Positions 24,901-36,487 of a stretch of 64,000 nt of DNA are shown piece after piece. The DNA is from Turbatrix aceti (Eukaryota; Nematoda; Chromadorea; Rhabditida; Panagrolaimidae). Position 1 is the stretch's first letter, and every line of letters starts with the position of its first letter. The notes below the pieces were generated by a model. That model saw only the letters and a list, made by a program, of their open reading frames with translations, searched no databases and was not told the DNA's origin. Location of the stretch: NCBI GenBank assembly GCA_963969345.1, contig OZ017770.1, positions 7,139,246 through 7,203,245 on the forward strand, read 5' to 3'. The position numbers and the translations under genes were made by a program.

Positions 24901-27900
24901 ACGGACGCTGTTTTGCCTTGTAAACTTTGTTACACCCCCACCGGATCCAGGTGAACGCTGTTGCCGGGTGGTACCCGGAGGGGCAGGTGCTGGAAAGCTC
25001 TTTTTTGAGAGTGGGGGCATCATCGGGGGTGACGACGATGTGGTTTTGTCTGATTTGTCATCATCGAAGGCAAGCATAGAGCCACCATGCGATGTACAGT
25101 CATCCAGTTCTGGATGATCTGATCCCGCTCTTTTTTTCTGAAATGCGAAAATATTAAAGAAATATTTTTAATAACAGTTAAAAAAACTACTTTGTAGAAA
25201 AAAGAGAAAAATGACGCTCGCTTTTTCTTAGGTTTGCCCGATGACACCGTTGCCGCCTTTTCACTGACACGCCGCATGATCCGACAAGGAAGAGAAGTCG
25301 TGAACTCTGCAAGCAGTTAGTCCGTGTCACGTCTACACAAAAACTGCATGCCAATGCAAACAAACCTGTATGTCCCGCTACAGCTCTGTAGGGAAAATAA
25401 GTTTGGCGATTTGATGATAAAAGCTGAAATTGATGCGTTATGGATGGGGCTTTCATTGATTCTTACATAAACGTTCCAAGAAAAATATCAAAGGCAGTTA
25501 TCGGTGAATATAAACCCCAAAATATTCGTTTATTACCTGTTCAAAAGTTTAGGGCAAAGTTCTTAGACAATGGGCTGTAAAGAGGGAAAAAAGCAAAGAA
25601 AGTTTGACCGGGGTGTGCCTTGGTGATGAGACAGAACAGACACTGATGCGACGGTCAGAAACGTTCGCAACTCAGATAAACATGCACAAAAGAGCGGCTC
25701 GTTGCTTGATGGTATTCATAAAGTATTCATAAATCGGAACCGTTAAGAAATACAATAATATACGCATCTTGAATGAGGCTAAATTCGCAACGCCTATCGT
25801 AATCAATAGCGCTATCATGAATAAAAAAAATTATGTATGTCGTTTTTAAAGTCATGATAACATGAAGAATATAAAGTCAATAAACACCAACAAGGAAAGA
25901 AGCTAATCAGATGTTTTAACGCGCCAAAACATAACGATAATGACATTGCTGCGGAGCAATAAATGATGCACTGTCTGCTATGAAGCTAAATGTTAACAAC
26001 GGTATCCGAGGGAAATCAAAAATGTTGTCCCACCCTCGCGCGCAACATCTCCACGCTGCTAAAAGAGCGAACACCCTTTTTTTAAAACCGTGTGGCACAG
26101 GAGAGAGAAAAAGAAGCGAAACTGTGTCACGGAACGTATTGTACAAGACAGCGTGCCTTACAAAGAAAATGCTAATGCTATGTAATGTATATATGAGACG
26201 TCCGCGCAAATTGCTTCACTGTGAAGTTCCCAAAAATCCAATTTGAAAAGTTTACCCTGTCCCGTAGTGATGACGAGCTGCTCTGTTTGCTAGGTGTCAA
26301 CGTGAATGATTGAAGACTGTCAGTGGAAGAAGCCATAGCAGAGTTTTTATCGAGTGGTGCCTTCCATGATTGTAGACCATTGACTTCATCCATGTAACTA
26401 TTAAACAAATCCGGTAGACTCACAGCCGACGAGTTACGTGATTGTCTGATGAGACGACACTGCTTTGCGGCGGACTTGTTGAATGATGCATGTGGAAGAC
26501 GATTGCTGTGACTTTGACCCAGTGACAAATAGTTCGCAGAACGAGGACTGCAATTTCCCTCTTGAGGCCGATCATCATGCGCTCGTCGGAACAGTCTCTG
26601 CCGCCCAGTTCTCAGCGATTCTTCTAAATTGCTGTATATCAAATGGTCATCCCAGTCAGCGTTCATTGCGTGTCGATGAGGCGATGACAAATCAGCAGTC
26701 TAAAAAAAATCAGGGATGGCAAAATATAAACTGAACGAAAATTTGGTATTTCACACCACCACGGAATACGAAATCAATTCTCCCTTAGTTAATGAATGCA
26801 ACATTGAATTAGTAAGCAAGGGAGGCTATGGAGAGGCAAACGATCTGGAGGTGGTGTGCAACAAACTGCTCCCGAATAGAGTCGCGATCCGCTGGCTGAC
26901 AGATCTGTTTCAGATCTGACATCCGAAAATCCTTCATGACCTTCTGTTATCCGGATTGTGTCAAAACAACGCATATGAGAGACTTTATTCAGAGTTAAGC
27001 TTGGAAAACGAAGAACCAGTAATTTTGCACACTAGCAATAGCCCAGATTGCTGCTACCTTGATACGGGAAATTGTTGCTCTTGGCTTCGGGCTTGGGAGC
27101 CATCTGAGGCATAATGGCGCGTAAACCAAAGGTCAGCAATGCAACGGTCTCTTCGGCTTCACTTGAATCGCGCTTTCTCCCACTGGTGCTCAGGATGCTG
27201 TTATAACGGCGGCCAAAAGCGCGTCGTCTGTTTGCTGAATGCCACATGACACAGGTCACCAGGAGTGCAACAGTCAGCCCCGCGGTTGAAATGAGAAGCA
27301 AAAAAGAACCGTAGCGTTCAAGCGATGACCTCGTATCTGAGATTGAAATGTAAATCTGATCGTTGTCAGAACTGCAATCCTGAAAGTATATTTTTCAGTG
27401 TAAAAATGAGTGCATATCCATATCCTTACGGCTTCATCAGCGTCAACACCGCAGTTGTCCTGCCCGTCACAGAACAAACTTCTCCTAATGCAGAAATGAG
27501 GGTGATTAGGGCATTGGCGATAAACCGGGTGTTCAGGAGGACATGAAGCTCGGATTGCGGTAACGACGACGTGAATGTGCTCCTTCAATGAGGCGAAGAC
27601 AGAAGGCATGAATGAGAGGTGTAAAGGTGAATTAACATAAGTGGCCTGAAACTGTCAAAATAAATAAAATTAATCATGCGAATTTTAAAATTTCACATAA
27701 ATCATGTTTTTTGTTACATTCAAAAGCATTTAAAAAATTTAAATACTAACCAAATATTGCGAACAGCCGAATGATATATTACGGTCATTTGCGTAGATCA
27801 TGAATAACGAGTTAAACAAACCACAACTTTTGTGATTCATCTGCATATCATTTTTTACGGTAACCAAAAACCCGGTATGTATACTTTCATTAATCGTCAG

Positions 27901-28096
27901 CATAACCTGAAATTGACTTCAATCAACAAAAGAAAAATAATTTCAGGTGCCATACATTTTGATAAACAGACCGAAAATGTTGTCTGGGCTTCAGGAAACG
28001 CGTTAACGATACCGAATCGTTAACCATAATCGGATGGGTGAGTAACGCTCCATGATGCTGCAGCGTGAGAAGCATCATGGTTGCAATGAGACGCAT
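21924..28096 (-). CDS. Putative type I membrane protein: signal, LDLa, TM, long Pro/Ser-rich tail, C-terminal WH2 (about 1222 aa model)
   Basis: Model exons: 28096-28013, 27645-27430, 27379-27058, 26943-26867, 26699-26256, 25304-25191, 25137-24849, 24791-24429, 23814-23616, 23547-22206 and 22142-21924. All phases agree. A possible signal peptide (IATMMLLTL) is followed by one six-cysteine LDLa module at about 63-102 (HFCIRRSLFCDGQDNC...DC) and a helix (LLLISTAGLTVALLVTCV). The tail of over 1,000 residues has basic (KPKKKRASFF), polyproline (PPMMPPLSKK, P10) and Ser/Asn-rich parts. It ends in a WH2-like actin-binding motif (RNDMLAEIRQAGG...FLRSK). The exons from 25304 to 21924 are well supported as one gene; the LDLa-TM exons are well supported by the domain. 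The joins between them (26943-26867, 26699-26256) and the first exon are inferred. If they fail, this is two genes: an LDLa-TM protein ending at 27032 and a WH2/polyproline protein. Confidence 0.55.
28002..28080. repeat. Two adjacent hairpins at the 5' end of the LDLa-WH2 gene
   Basis: GTTAACGAT and ATCGTTAAC (28002-28010 and 28016-28024) form a perfect 9-bp stem with a 5-nt loop. CCATGATGCT and AGCATCATGG (28050-28059 and 28071-28080) form a perfect 10-bp stem with an 11-nt loop. Both overlap the proposed signal-peptide exon. Confidence 0.55.
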
Positions 28097-29958
28097 CGTA
28101 TAATATTCATTAAATCAGACGATAACATCCAGGAATTGTTAGAGTTAAGTCGAAAAAACTCGGAATGTAGACTTTGAAATGAGGAAAAGATTTGACTCTT
28201 TTGAGGGCCACTTCTTTGGTTCCAACAAAAATTGCATTCGACATTTTTGGGCTTTGTTGTACCCATACGAAGCCCCCCAACATTTCCAACAAATTTAATG
28301 CATCAAATTAAGCTTCGAATAGCCAAGTTTCTTTTTTTTCCTGCGTCCGTCGGTGTCTGTCTGCTAGACGTCCCGTCTCGAGCCATGGCTTCATGCTGCG
28401 GCAAAGGTGAAACATTGTAATTCTGTATTTAAATATTTGTTCTGATGTCACTTATGGGATATCAGGTATACCAAACGTTGCATTGCTGTAATTCAGAAAA
28501 AAATGCATAAAACATCGTAAACACAGTAATTTAATTTCTGTGTTGATGGAAAACAATTTAACTCAAAATAAAGCAGCAAAATCCAATGTAGACAACGTTG
28601 AAGATGAAACTCAAAAACTTACTAATGTAAGCTGCCGAAAACAGTAATAAATTTACATTAAAAAAAGTTTTTCATTGACGTCACATGTAAATTTTGTTCG
28701 TAATTGTTATAAATTTTAATGTCCAGAACACATTCATTTTTGCAGAATTTCGAACAAAGAGTCAGGTGAATAAAAGGACGCCCTGATTGTACTCTGCTCG
28801 CCCCGACGTCGCCCAGAAGTTAAAGAGTATTTTTTGTGTTCTAATGACAAATGGCTTCAGGTTTCATCGTGGTCCATCCACAAAGCCCTGTTACGCCAAA
28901 AGAACACCCTAAATCATTTTGAATTGTATGGTTATGCATAATTTTTATAATATTTCTGACAGACAAGCATCCTTTTTTTGAAACACGGGACACAAATATG
29001 AAAAAAATATCTGCGTCCCTATAATTAGTTTTTACGGTTACAAAGTCCCGTGGTTATCATGAAACATTTAAAAAAATGTATTTTATTGTATCCTAGCTTT
29101 TTCTTTTTTTCAGATTTCTTGAACGCTCATCTTTGGCAGCTTTCCAAATAAAAAAACGTGTTTTTGTTTTGTTTTCTTTTGTTTTAAAAAACAGCTCTAA
29201 AAAGCAGCATAAATCAACGATATATACAATTTGTACTGAAAAAGTTCATACCGCAAAATTGCACGTATTTCGCTAAGTAAAATTCTGGACCATGATGAAT
29301 ATTTTACATATTTGTTTATGCGTTTTTGGTATTTGATCGACGTATTCCCCATTGCATAAAACGTGTTTCATTTGATGTATCATTTTTTCTTCAAACGTTC
29401 TCGTGTTCTGCCTAAAAACACTGAAAATAAAATCACGCTTTTCTTAATGAATGAACGAAAAAAAATCGAAATGCATGAGAAATTACTATTTTACAAAAAC
29501 GATAACCAGGTCAGACCTCCGACACGTAAAATACATAGTATAAAAAATATGACATGCAATGTCAAAAAAAGTGAAATCAATTTGTGAACACAAAAAAATC
29601 TAGATACTACTGACACTTTTAAATTAATTATAATTATTGCAACCAGATAGACATCTCGCTACTTACTTTTACGATTAGTACTTTCCAACGTTACGACCGA
29701 CGATGATGCAAAAGATCGGGTAGTTGCCATCAATTATGATCATCACCATATACTCTCGCTTTAGTCAATTTGTTAGTCTATCAGGGGTAATAATGAACAA
29801 GGAATTTCCACTTCGGTATGCATTTTGACGAAGGCGGCTCCAAAAAGGCCGTCATCCAACACAGACAAAAACGATTGCCTTTAAAAGGAGAACACAAAGT
29901 AAATGAATCGAGCGATCGGATTGCAAACCGTGCAGTAGTCTTCGTAAGTACATTAGGC
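28097..29958. other. AT-rich intergenic region
   Basis: No supported gene. Short open frames at 28110-28420 and 29363-29587 lack domains. Contains the upstream regions of the LDLa-WH2 gene (minus) and the SAM synthase gene (plus). An in-frame ATG at 29818 would give the SAM synthase a 47-residue extension unlike the family. Confidence 0.45.
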
Positions 29959-31302
29959 ATGACTCTCAACGATATTGTGGACAACCATGACACGTTCCTC
30001 TTTACCTCGGAATCCGTATCCGAAGGGCATCCCGACAAAATGTGTGATCAGGTTAGGTTTGTTTTTGGTGTGATATATCTTTCACATTCTGTATTTATTT
30101 TCTACAAATTTACAATTGTAAATTTTTATTTTCAGATCTCCGATGCGGTTCTCGATGCTCACTTAAAAATTGACCCTGTCGCAAAAGTTGCCTGCGAGAC
30201 GGTTGCCAAAACCGGCATGATCATGCTCTGCGGTGAAATCACGTCCAAGGCTCAAATCGACTACCAACTCCTCGTCCGCGATGTCGTCAAGAAAATTGGC
30301 TACGACGACTCGAGCAAAGGTTTCGACTACAAGACTTGCAACGTTCTTGTTGCCCTCGAACAGCAGTCTCCTGAGATTGCAGCCGGCGTTCATCAAAACA
30401 AGGCTCTTGAAGACGTCGGAGCTGGCGATCAGGGTATTATGTTTGGCTACGCTACGGATGAAACCGAGGAAGCGATGCCGCTGACTTTGGTTTTGGCTCA
30501 CAAGCTTAACGCCAAGCTGCATGAGCTCCGCCGCAACGGAACCCTTCCCTGGGCCCGACCTGACTCCAAGTCGCAGGTCACCATTGTCTACAAGTACGAA
30601 GACGGCGCCACCATTCCCCAGCGCGTCCACACTGTCGTCGTTTCGACGCAGCACTCTCCTGACGTCAGTTTGGAACAACTTCGCGAAGACCTGAAAACCA
30701 AGGTAGTCGAAGCCGTCATCCCTAAGGAGCTTTACAAAAACACGATTCTCCATCTTAATCCCTGTGGCTCCTTTACGCTGGGTGGTCCCCTGGGTGACGC
30801 CGGTCTAACCGGTCGTAAGATCATCGTCGACACGTACGGAGGATGGGGCGCCCATGGTGGTGGAGCTTTCTCTGGCAAGGATCCGACGAAGGTCGATCGC
30901 AGCGGCGCCTACGCTGCTCGCTGGGTAGCCAAATCCCTCGTGAAAGCCGGCATCTGTCATCGCTGCCTCGTCCAGGTATCGTACGCCATCGGAGTTGCCA
31001 AGCCTCTCTCAATCATGGTTTCGCACTTCGGAACAAGTGTTCTCACTGAACAAGCACTTCTCAACATTGTCAACGACAACTTTGACCTTCGCCCCGGCCT
31101 TCTCATCAAGTTTGTTTCAATCTATTTTTGTCTTGTTTTAATATGAAAAACTTTTAGAAACTTGGATCTTCGACGACCAATCTACCAAAAAACCGCTGAA
31201 AACGGTCACTTTGGTCACGACGATTTTCCCTGGGAACAACCGAAATCCCTTAATATCCGACCCGATTATCAAGCTCAACTGAAAGCCGCGCATCTTGCCT
31301 GA
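29959..31302 (+). CDS. sams: S-adenosylmethionine synthase (methionine adenosyltransferase, 403 aa)
   Basis: Three exons: 29959-30051, 30136-31109 and 31158-31302; 404 codons. MAT joins methionine and ATP to make S-adenosylmethionine, the cytosolic methyl donor. Family motifs are all present: [17 protein letters not shown] with the ATP-binding His and metal Asp, [20 protein letters not shown] (the methionine-loop signature), [29 protein letters not shown] (the P-loop-like signature) and [12 protein letters not shown]. It ends with the usual [14 protein letters not shown] and FPWE. Length is typical of animal MAT. The ATG at 29959 was chosen because it starts three residues before the conserved N-terminal region; an upstream in-frame ATG at 29818 adds a non-conserved stretch. 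Codon use looks well optimised, suggesting high expression. The neighbouring SAM-using methyltransferase at 48.1-49.2 kb may draw on its product. Confidence 0.96.
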
Positions 31303-31362
31303 TTGGTTTTTTCCGCAAAATACTATTACGTTTACAGATCTTTTGTCTGCCATTTCTGCTAT

Positions 31363-31368
31363 AATAAA
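31363..31368 (+). terminator. Poly(A) signal AATAAA of SAM synthase
   Basis: AATAAA lies 61 nt after the stop codon, a normal nematode 3' UTR length. Confidence 0.6.
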
Positions 31369-33356
31369 GTCCAGATAAAAATTTTACGATTCATCCCGAT
31401 TAATGGGTTTTTAGAAACAAGTTTTGGTTTGAAATTTGTGTCCGGTTAAACTTCGGGAGCATGAAAACCATGTTCCGTCGCTTATCGACCATTGCACATT
31501 ACTCATCGAGAGCGAGCGCGCAACTACCTGTCTGAATGATAGATTCCGCCGTCTTAGCGCCAACCGATCATGATCCCCCACCCACAGCGTGATGCAAGAT
31601 GGGTCGTCAGTGCGCGTGTGCGGAGTGATTGCGCAGCGCTGTTGTTTTTCCATGACCATGCCCTGCTACACGCCAATATTTGTAATAAAAAAACAACATT
31701 CGAGTGAGCGCTCATGTCAGCCACTTGTTTTTCTCACAAGAAACCAAGGAAAAAAAATCTGATTTCGTTTTCTCATTTACCGTGCACTTGTTGCGCGAGA
31801 CGCGGTGCACGATTCGCATCGCACACTCACGTGTAAGGCTTTTTAGGGCCGGCTTAGTCACAAGACCTTTAAAAATCGCTGGCTAACGTTGTTGACAGAT
31901 GTGATAAGTGTACCCTTTCGAAAAAATGGTCACTCGTATAATCAAGTTACACAATGACAGTTGACCGTTCCGGCGATCGCCGCTAGACCCCTGTCTAATC
32001 TGCAATAAATTGCTTTTTCGCTCGGACAACTGGGCGGCGTATTTTAAAAGACCCCGCTGGACAGCAACAGGTAGGAGGAGAAAAAAAAGCTAATTAAAAA
32101 ACCGCGGGCATATATTTTTTATTCGGAGAATAAAAAATGAAAAGTTGTAAGCGATGACAGAAAAACTTTATTCAATCAATTTTGTGTATTTTCAAACCGG
32201 CACGACATCAGTCCCCATTTGTATGTACCTATCTATTTATCGAACACTCAGTCAGTCGCTGCTTGCGCGCATTTGTCGACCATCAGCCGAGGTCACCCTT
32301 GCGCACCCTCGCGCGCTGATTCCCCGTACAGCTCGTTGCCTTTACGCCGTACTCTTTTTGTCGCGACAACTGGGACTCCCCAACCAGCCTGCCTGCGCCG
32401 GGCACGCACCGTGGACAACGCGCGCCGCTCTTGCCGGTACCTTTCTATTGTTCGTAAAAGGATCCTTCATATGCGCACATGTGCACATGGCGGGACAGAC
32501 GCGGATTTAGCCGATCCGTGTGGACCAGCTGCATTGTTTTGCGTTGTCCGGAAAGCAAAGCCAGTCAGTCTTCGTTAGCGGTCCTGTTCTTTATTTTACG
32601 CCTTATTCAAACCAAAACAAATATTGTTATCAAAGAGTCTCATTCAGATATTTACAAACTTCACTTGACAGTTCATAACTTGTTTCACAAAATCACCGAT
32701 GCTTTTCGCTTTTCTTTTTCATATTTGACTTGATGCATTCGTTGTTGGTCTGTTTGTTTGTTGTGCTTAAGTTCTGTTCCCGATCAGCTTTTTGAATTTA
32801 AACGTACATAGCTCCGTCCGCCTCGTGACCAGAAGTTTTTTTTTTCGCTTTCATTTTTCTCGGTTTTGTCATTCCTGGCGGTTTGATGAGTCTCTTCATG
32901 CTGTTCATTAGTAAGAGGGTTCTGTCATGGCGATTATGACCTTACCGCATGTTGATTATAAGGTTTTGTTTCGTTCGCGCAGTCTCCGGAGTTTCTTTTG
33001 CGCACTCGCAACATGTCTGGTCGTCGAAGCACATTCCCGTAACTTTTTTCCATTTATCTGGTTTTGAAACACTAGCCCCCTTTGACCCTGGATAACGCGT
33101 TATAAAGTCGTAAGATTTTTCCGAACCGCAAACAGCCTGGCTGAGATTCGCGATAACGCTGCATTCATTCACCGATTCATCGAGTACTCCTTTATCAACG
33201 CGTTCCAGGTGTTCGTGTCCCATGTTTACTTAATTGATTCACTGATATGCATTCTTTGCAGGAAAACATTTGGTAAGGTTTTTCTCAGTCGAGCGACGCG
33301 GCTGCCACCGCTGTGGGCGAAAGCCGTTCTTTTAAGGGTCACAGAAACGGGATAAA
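31369..33356. other. Intergenic, with one unproven 93-codon frame
   Basis: Holds the promoter side of the FERM gene. A GC-richer part at 32200-32580 carries three overlapping plus-strand open frames, which argues for base composition rather than coding. A minus-strand frame at 33223-32942 encodes 93 residues with six cysteines (CFDDQTCCECAK) but no signal peptide, acceptor or known domain; it is kept only as a candidate. Confidence 0.35.
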
Positions 33357-35454
33357 ATGCCTGGTTTTTTGCGCTCTCTTAGTCAGCGCTTTCGCTCGGG
33401 AAGAGGTCGTCAAACCCGGCTAAACGACAATCACCGAGTCGAAGGTTCTCTTGATCAATCTCGCAGCCAACAGCAGCAGCGAATGTCCCAGCAGCCCAAA
33501 TTTGACAGTCGTCGTGAATGCATCTGTAAAGTTCTGCTCCTTGACGGCACGAGTACGAGTGTGGTCGTTTCGGTACGTTTCATGTTTAATTACCCGTTTC
33601 GTTGTCTAATCGTGAAATTTGTTTAGCGGAAGGGGTTCGGACAGGAAGTCTACGACCATGTGTTCAACCTGTTGGACCTCGAAGAACGCGATTATTTTGG
33701 GCTGCAATTTGCGGACCATTACCATGTGCAGCATTGGCTGGATCCACTCAAGAAACTTGCCAAACAGGTGGTCATCGGACCACCGTATACCTTTCGGTTT
33801 AAAATTAAGTTCTATTCTTCTGAGCCTATGAATCTCCGAGAAGAAGTCACAAGATATCAATTCTTTCTGCAATTGAAACAAGACATACAATCAGGCAAAC
33901 TGGATTGTCCAAAGCCAATTGCAGTTGAGCTCGCTGCGTATGCTCTTCAATGTAAGTCACACCGCACAAAAAAATAGTTTCATTTTTCATCCGGACGTGC
34001 GGATGAAAGGGATTGAGGAGAGGAGTTCACTGTATCTTTTTCAGCCGAATTCGGTGATTACAATGCGCGAGAGCACAATGTGGTTTTTGTTTCCGAATTT
34101 CGATTCCATCCTCAGCAGGATGAGGAGATGGAAGCGGCGATCCTGGAAAAATACAAAACAGTAGGCGGACAATCGCCTGCAGTCGCTGAGATGAACTACC
34201 TGAATGTCGCCAAATGGATCGAGTACTACGGCGTCGATCTGCACATTGTCGAGGGAAAAGACGGCAACGAGTACAGATTGGGCATATCGCCCTCCGGACT
34301 GCTTGTTTTTGATGGAAACCAGAAAATCGGTCTTTTTGCTTGGAACAAAATTCAAAATCTCGATTTTCGGTACAAAAAGCTCACCCTGATCGTCGAAGAA
34401 GATGCTTCCGTGAGTGTTTATTGTACTTTACAGGGGTACCATGTTAGGAAACGATGTCCTTTCTCTTCTTCAGAATGGTCACATTCAATTGCATACCTTC
34501 GTCTTTGAACTCTCATCTCACAAAGCGTGCAAGCATCTGTGGAAGTGCGCTGTTGAACATCACACTTTCTTCCGCCTCAAGTTCCATAAGCCCTCTAAAC
34601 AGTCTAAAGTACAGCTCTTTCGCCTTGGCAGCACGTTTAAGTACCGAGGCCGAACCGAATACGAAAATGTCCATCGAGAGTGCAAACTGGCGAGGCGATC
34701 GGGCAACACTTTCGAGAGGAGACCCTCACAGCGATACGTTCCCCGACAGAGTTACTTTGATAAACAAAAGTACCGCCAAGATGTTCGACAACAACAGCTT
34801 GCTGCGGCTGCGGCTGCTGCTGCGAACAACAATTCCATACAGGGAGCCGGAGATGCAGGTGCACCTGCAACGGCGGCGAACGGCACAAAGACGGATGCTC
34901 CGCGAACCTCTGCTCTCAACGATGTATCAAAGTAAACCTTGAACAGACATTTTTTCGAACATGTTGTAAAGTGTATTTCCCTCTGTTCAGGTTTAACACA
35001 GTTCGCACTTCCGCGGGCAGCACCACGGTCATCGGTGCGCAAAAGCCATCAAAAACAACCACGTCATTTTCCGCGCAGACCGGATCGCATGTAACGACCA
35101 TTGAAATCGGCGAAAAGGGTGCGAATGTCTTCGCTGACGGCAAGGTTAGATTTATTCGATTTTTGTTCAACAAATAATGATGACACCTGCTAGCTATAGT
35201 ACTAATACTAACTTTTTGATCTTTTAAGACAGCTTCCGCACCATCTCAGTCCTTTTTCGACAAAAATTATTCCAGCGTGTTTGCTTGTCAAAGGTATGCT
35301 CTTTAGTTTGGCTGACTGTTTTGAGTTTGCTTTGAACGCTTTTAGCGACAAACGTATTCATCCAGACACGCGATCCAAGGGCTTGCCCATTGTTTCTGCG
35401 GAGAAGAACGCGTCTCTGGCCACAGCAGCTAGTCGTATGGTAACCGAACTTTAA
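33357..35454 (+). CDS. FERM-domain protein of the EPB41L5/Yurt type (563 aa)
   Basis: Seven exons: 33357-33572, 33627-33951, 34045-34409, 34474-34931, 34991-35144, 35229-35293 and 35346-35454; 564 codons. Residues 1-50 are basic and Gln-rich. The FERM domain (about 55-345) has all three lobes: F1 with DYFGLQF and [10 protein letters not shown]2 with [31 protein letters not shown] and ELAAYALQ; F3 with [21 protein letters not shown] and HHTFFRL. The FERM-adjacent part ([18 protein letters not shown]...[10 protein letters not shown]) resembles EPB41L5 and EPB41L4B. Such proteins link membrane proteins to the cortex and control epithelial polarity through Crumbs. An alanine run (A8) and Ser/Thr-rich tail follow. 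The C-terminus MVTEL fits a class I PDZ ligand. A GTAACC after ATG near the end could be an alternative donor to further exons. Confidence 0.88.
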
Positions 35455-36487
35455 CGCTTTATCGCGTGAACAACCTATTAATGTCATACCGTTGAATATG
35501 TCCATTCAGTTTGCTTTCACTTGCTTTTCACGGATAACTGTCAGTTTTTGGTCAAAGAATAAATACCACTGTACTTGATATCGGGATGAGGGCCTGTGGG
35601 GGGATAAGCCGAGAAGGAGAGAAGATCAGCAGCAAAACAAATCTCTCCCAGCAAAAACACTTCTTGCGTCACCCCTAAAAATTCTTACGCAGTCATACCG
35701 ACTCGAGATGTATTTTGAACTGGTTTGCCGGAGGGAAGAAGCTGCGATGACAACAGAAAAGCAATGTCGTGGTCGCCGTATCGTTTTTTGAGACGTTTCC
35801 CGTGAAAGAGATGGACAACAAAAGGATGGGAAGATAAAGGCGAGACTCAAAAATTAGTTATTGGGACCTGGATTGTCCGCTGCTTCAAAGACAGTCTGTC
35901 CGTGCTGACTGCGTCGACGACGCATCTTCTGACCGCTGTCCATGCACACAAACAGGCTACTTCTATTCCCAGCACAAAAAAAAAGCAGCGAAGCTGTTGT
36001 AGCTCGTTTTCACGCTGTGGCTTCTGTCCCTAAACCCTGCGTGGGGAAGGGGCGTCGTCGTGGAAGAAGAGCGAGCCGCTGTCCACCCTCGTCTCCTCTG
36101 CAACTCGTTTTGCAATCGTCTCATTTTATCATAGCCAATTGGTTTGCCTAAATCTCTTTCAGTCGATGGTCACCTTCAACTTGTTACGCCGACGTCTTCG
36201 AAATCGCGCTTGAGGACAGCGAAGTCTGAGACGATTACCTTGTATTTGTTGCGCGCCCATCCCGTCACTTAAGTTTTTCCCTCCTCGATCAAGCAGACCG
36301 TTCGCGATCAACTGGGTATTACCTCATGATCCACTCAATTGACCTCAACTTTTTTCAAAAAAAACCCACTCTGCTCTTGTTTGCGCATGTTATGAAAAAA
36401 AATTTTACCACCTACTAGGCACTTTTCATTTTTCACCGCGGTGGCGTTCATTTTTGACTCATCTACCAATCGTTACCTGTGTTGCAG
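35455..36487. other. Intergenic
   Basis: No gene or repeat supported. Upstream region of the GILT gene; TTGCAG ends exactly at the GILT start codon (36486-36487), pointing to trans-splicing. Confidence 0.45.

Noticed and set aside
25700..25735. Short direct repeat GTATTCATAAA
   Set aside because: Two copies only; ordinary in AT-rich intronic sequence.
29818..29958. Longer SAM synthase with start at 29818
   Set aside because: The extra 47 residues are not family-like; the ATG at 29959 gives the normal N-terminus.
30163..30753. 196-codon minus-strand open frame within SAM synthase
   Set aside because: Antisense shadow of a highly conserved coding exon.
32154..32733. Three overlapping plus-strand frames of 84-119 codons
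   Set aside because: They overlap in different frames in a GC-rich patch, with no domain, signal or splice structure.
33580..33605. Sequence resembling nematode SL1 (TTTAATTACCC)
   Set aside because: Only 11 bases match, inside an intron, with no Sm site or SL RNA fold behind it.
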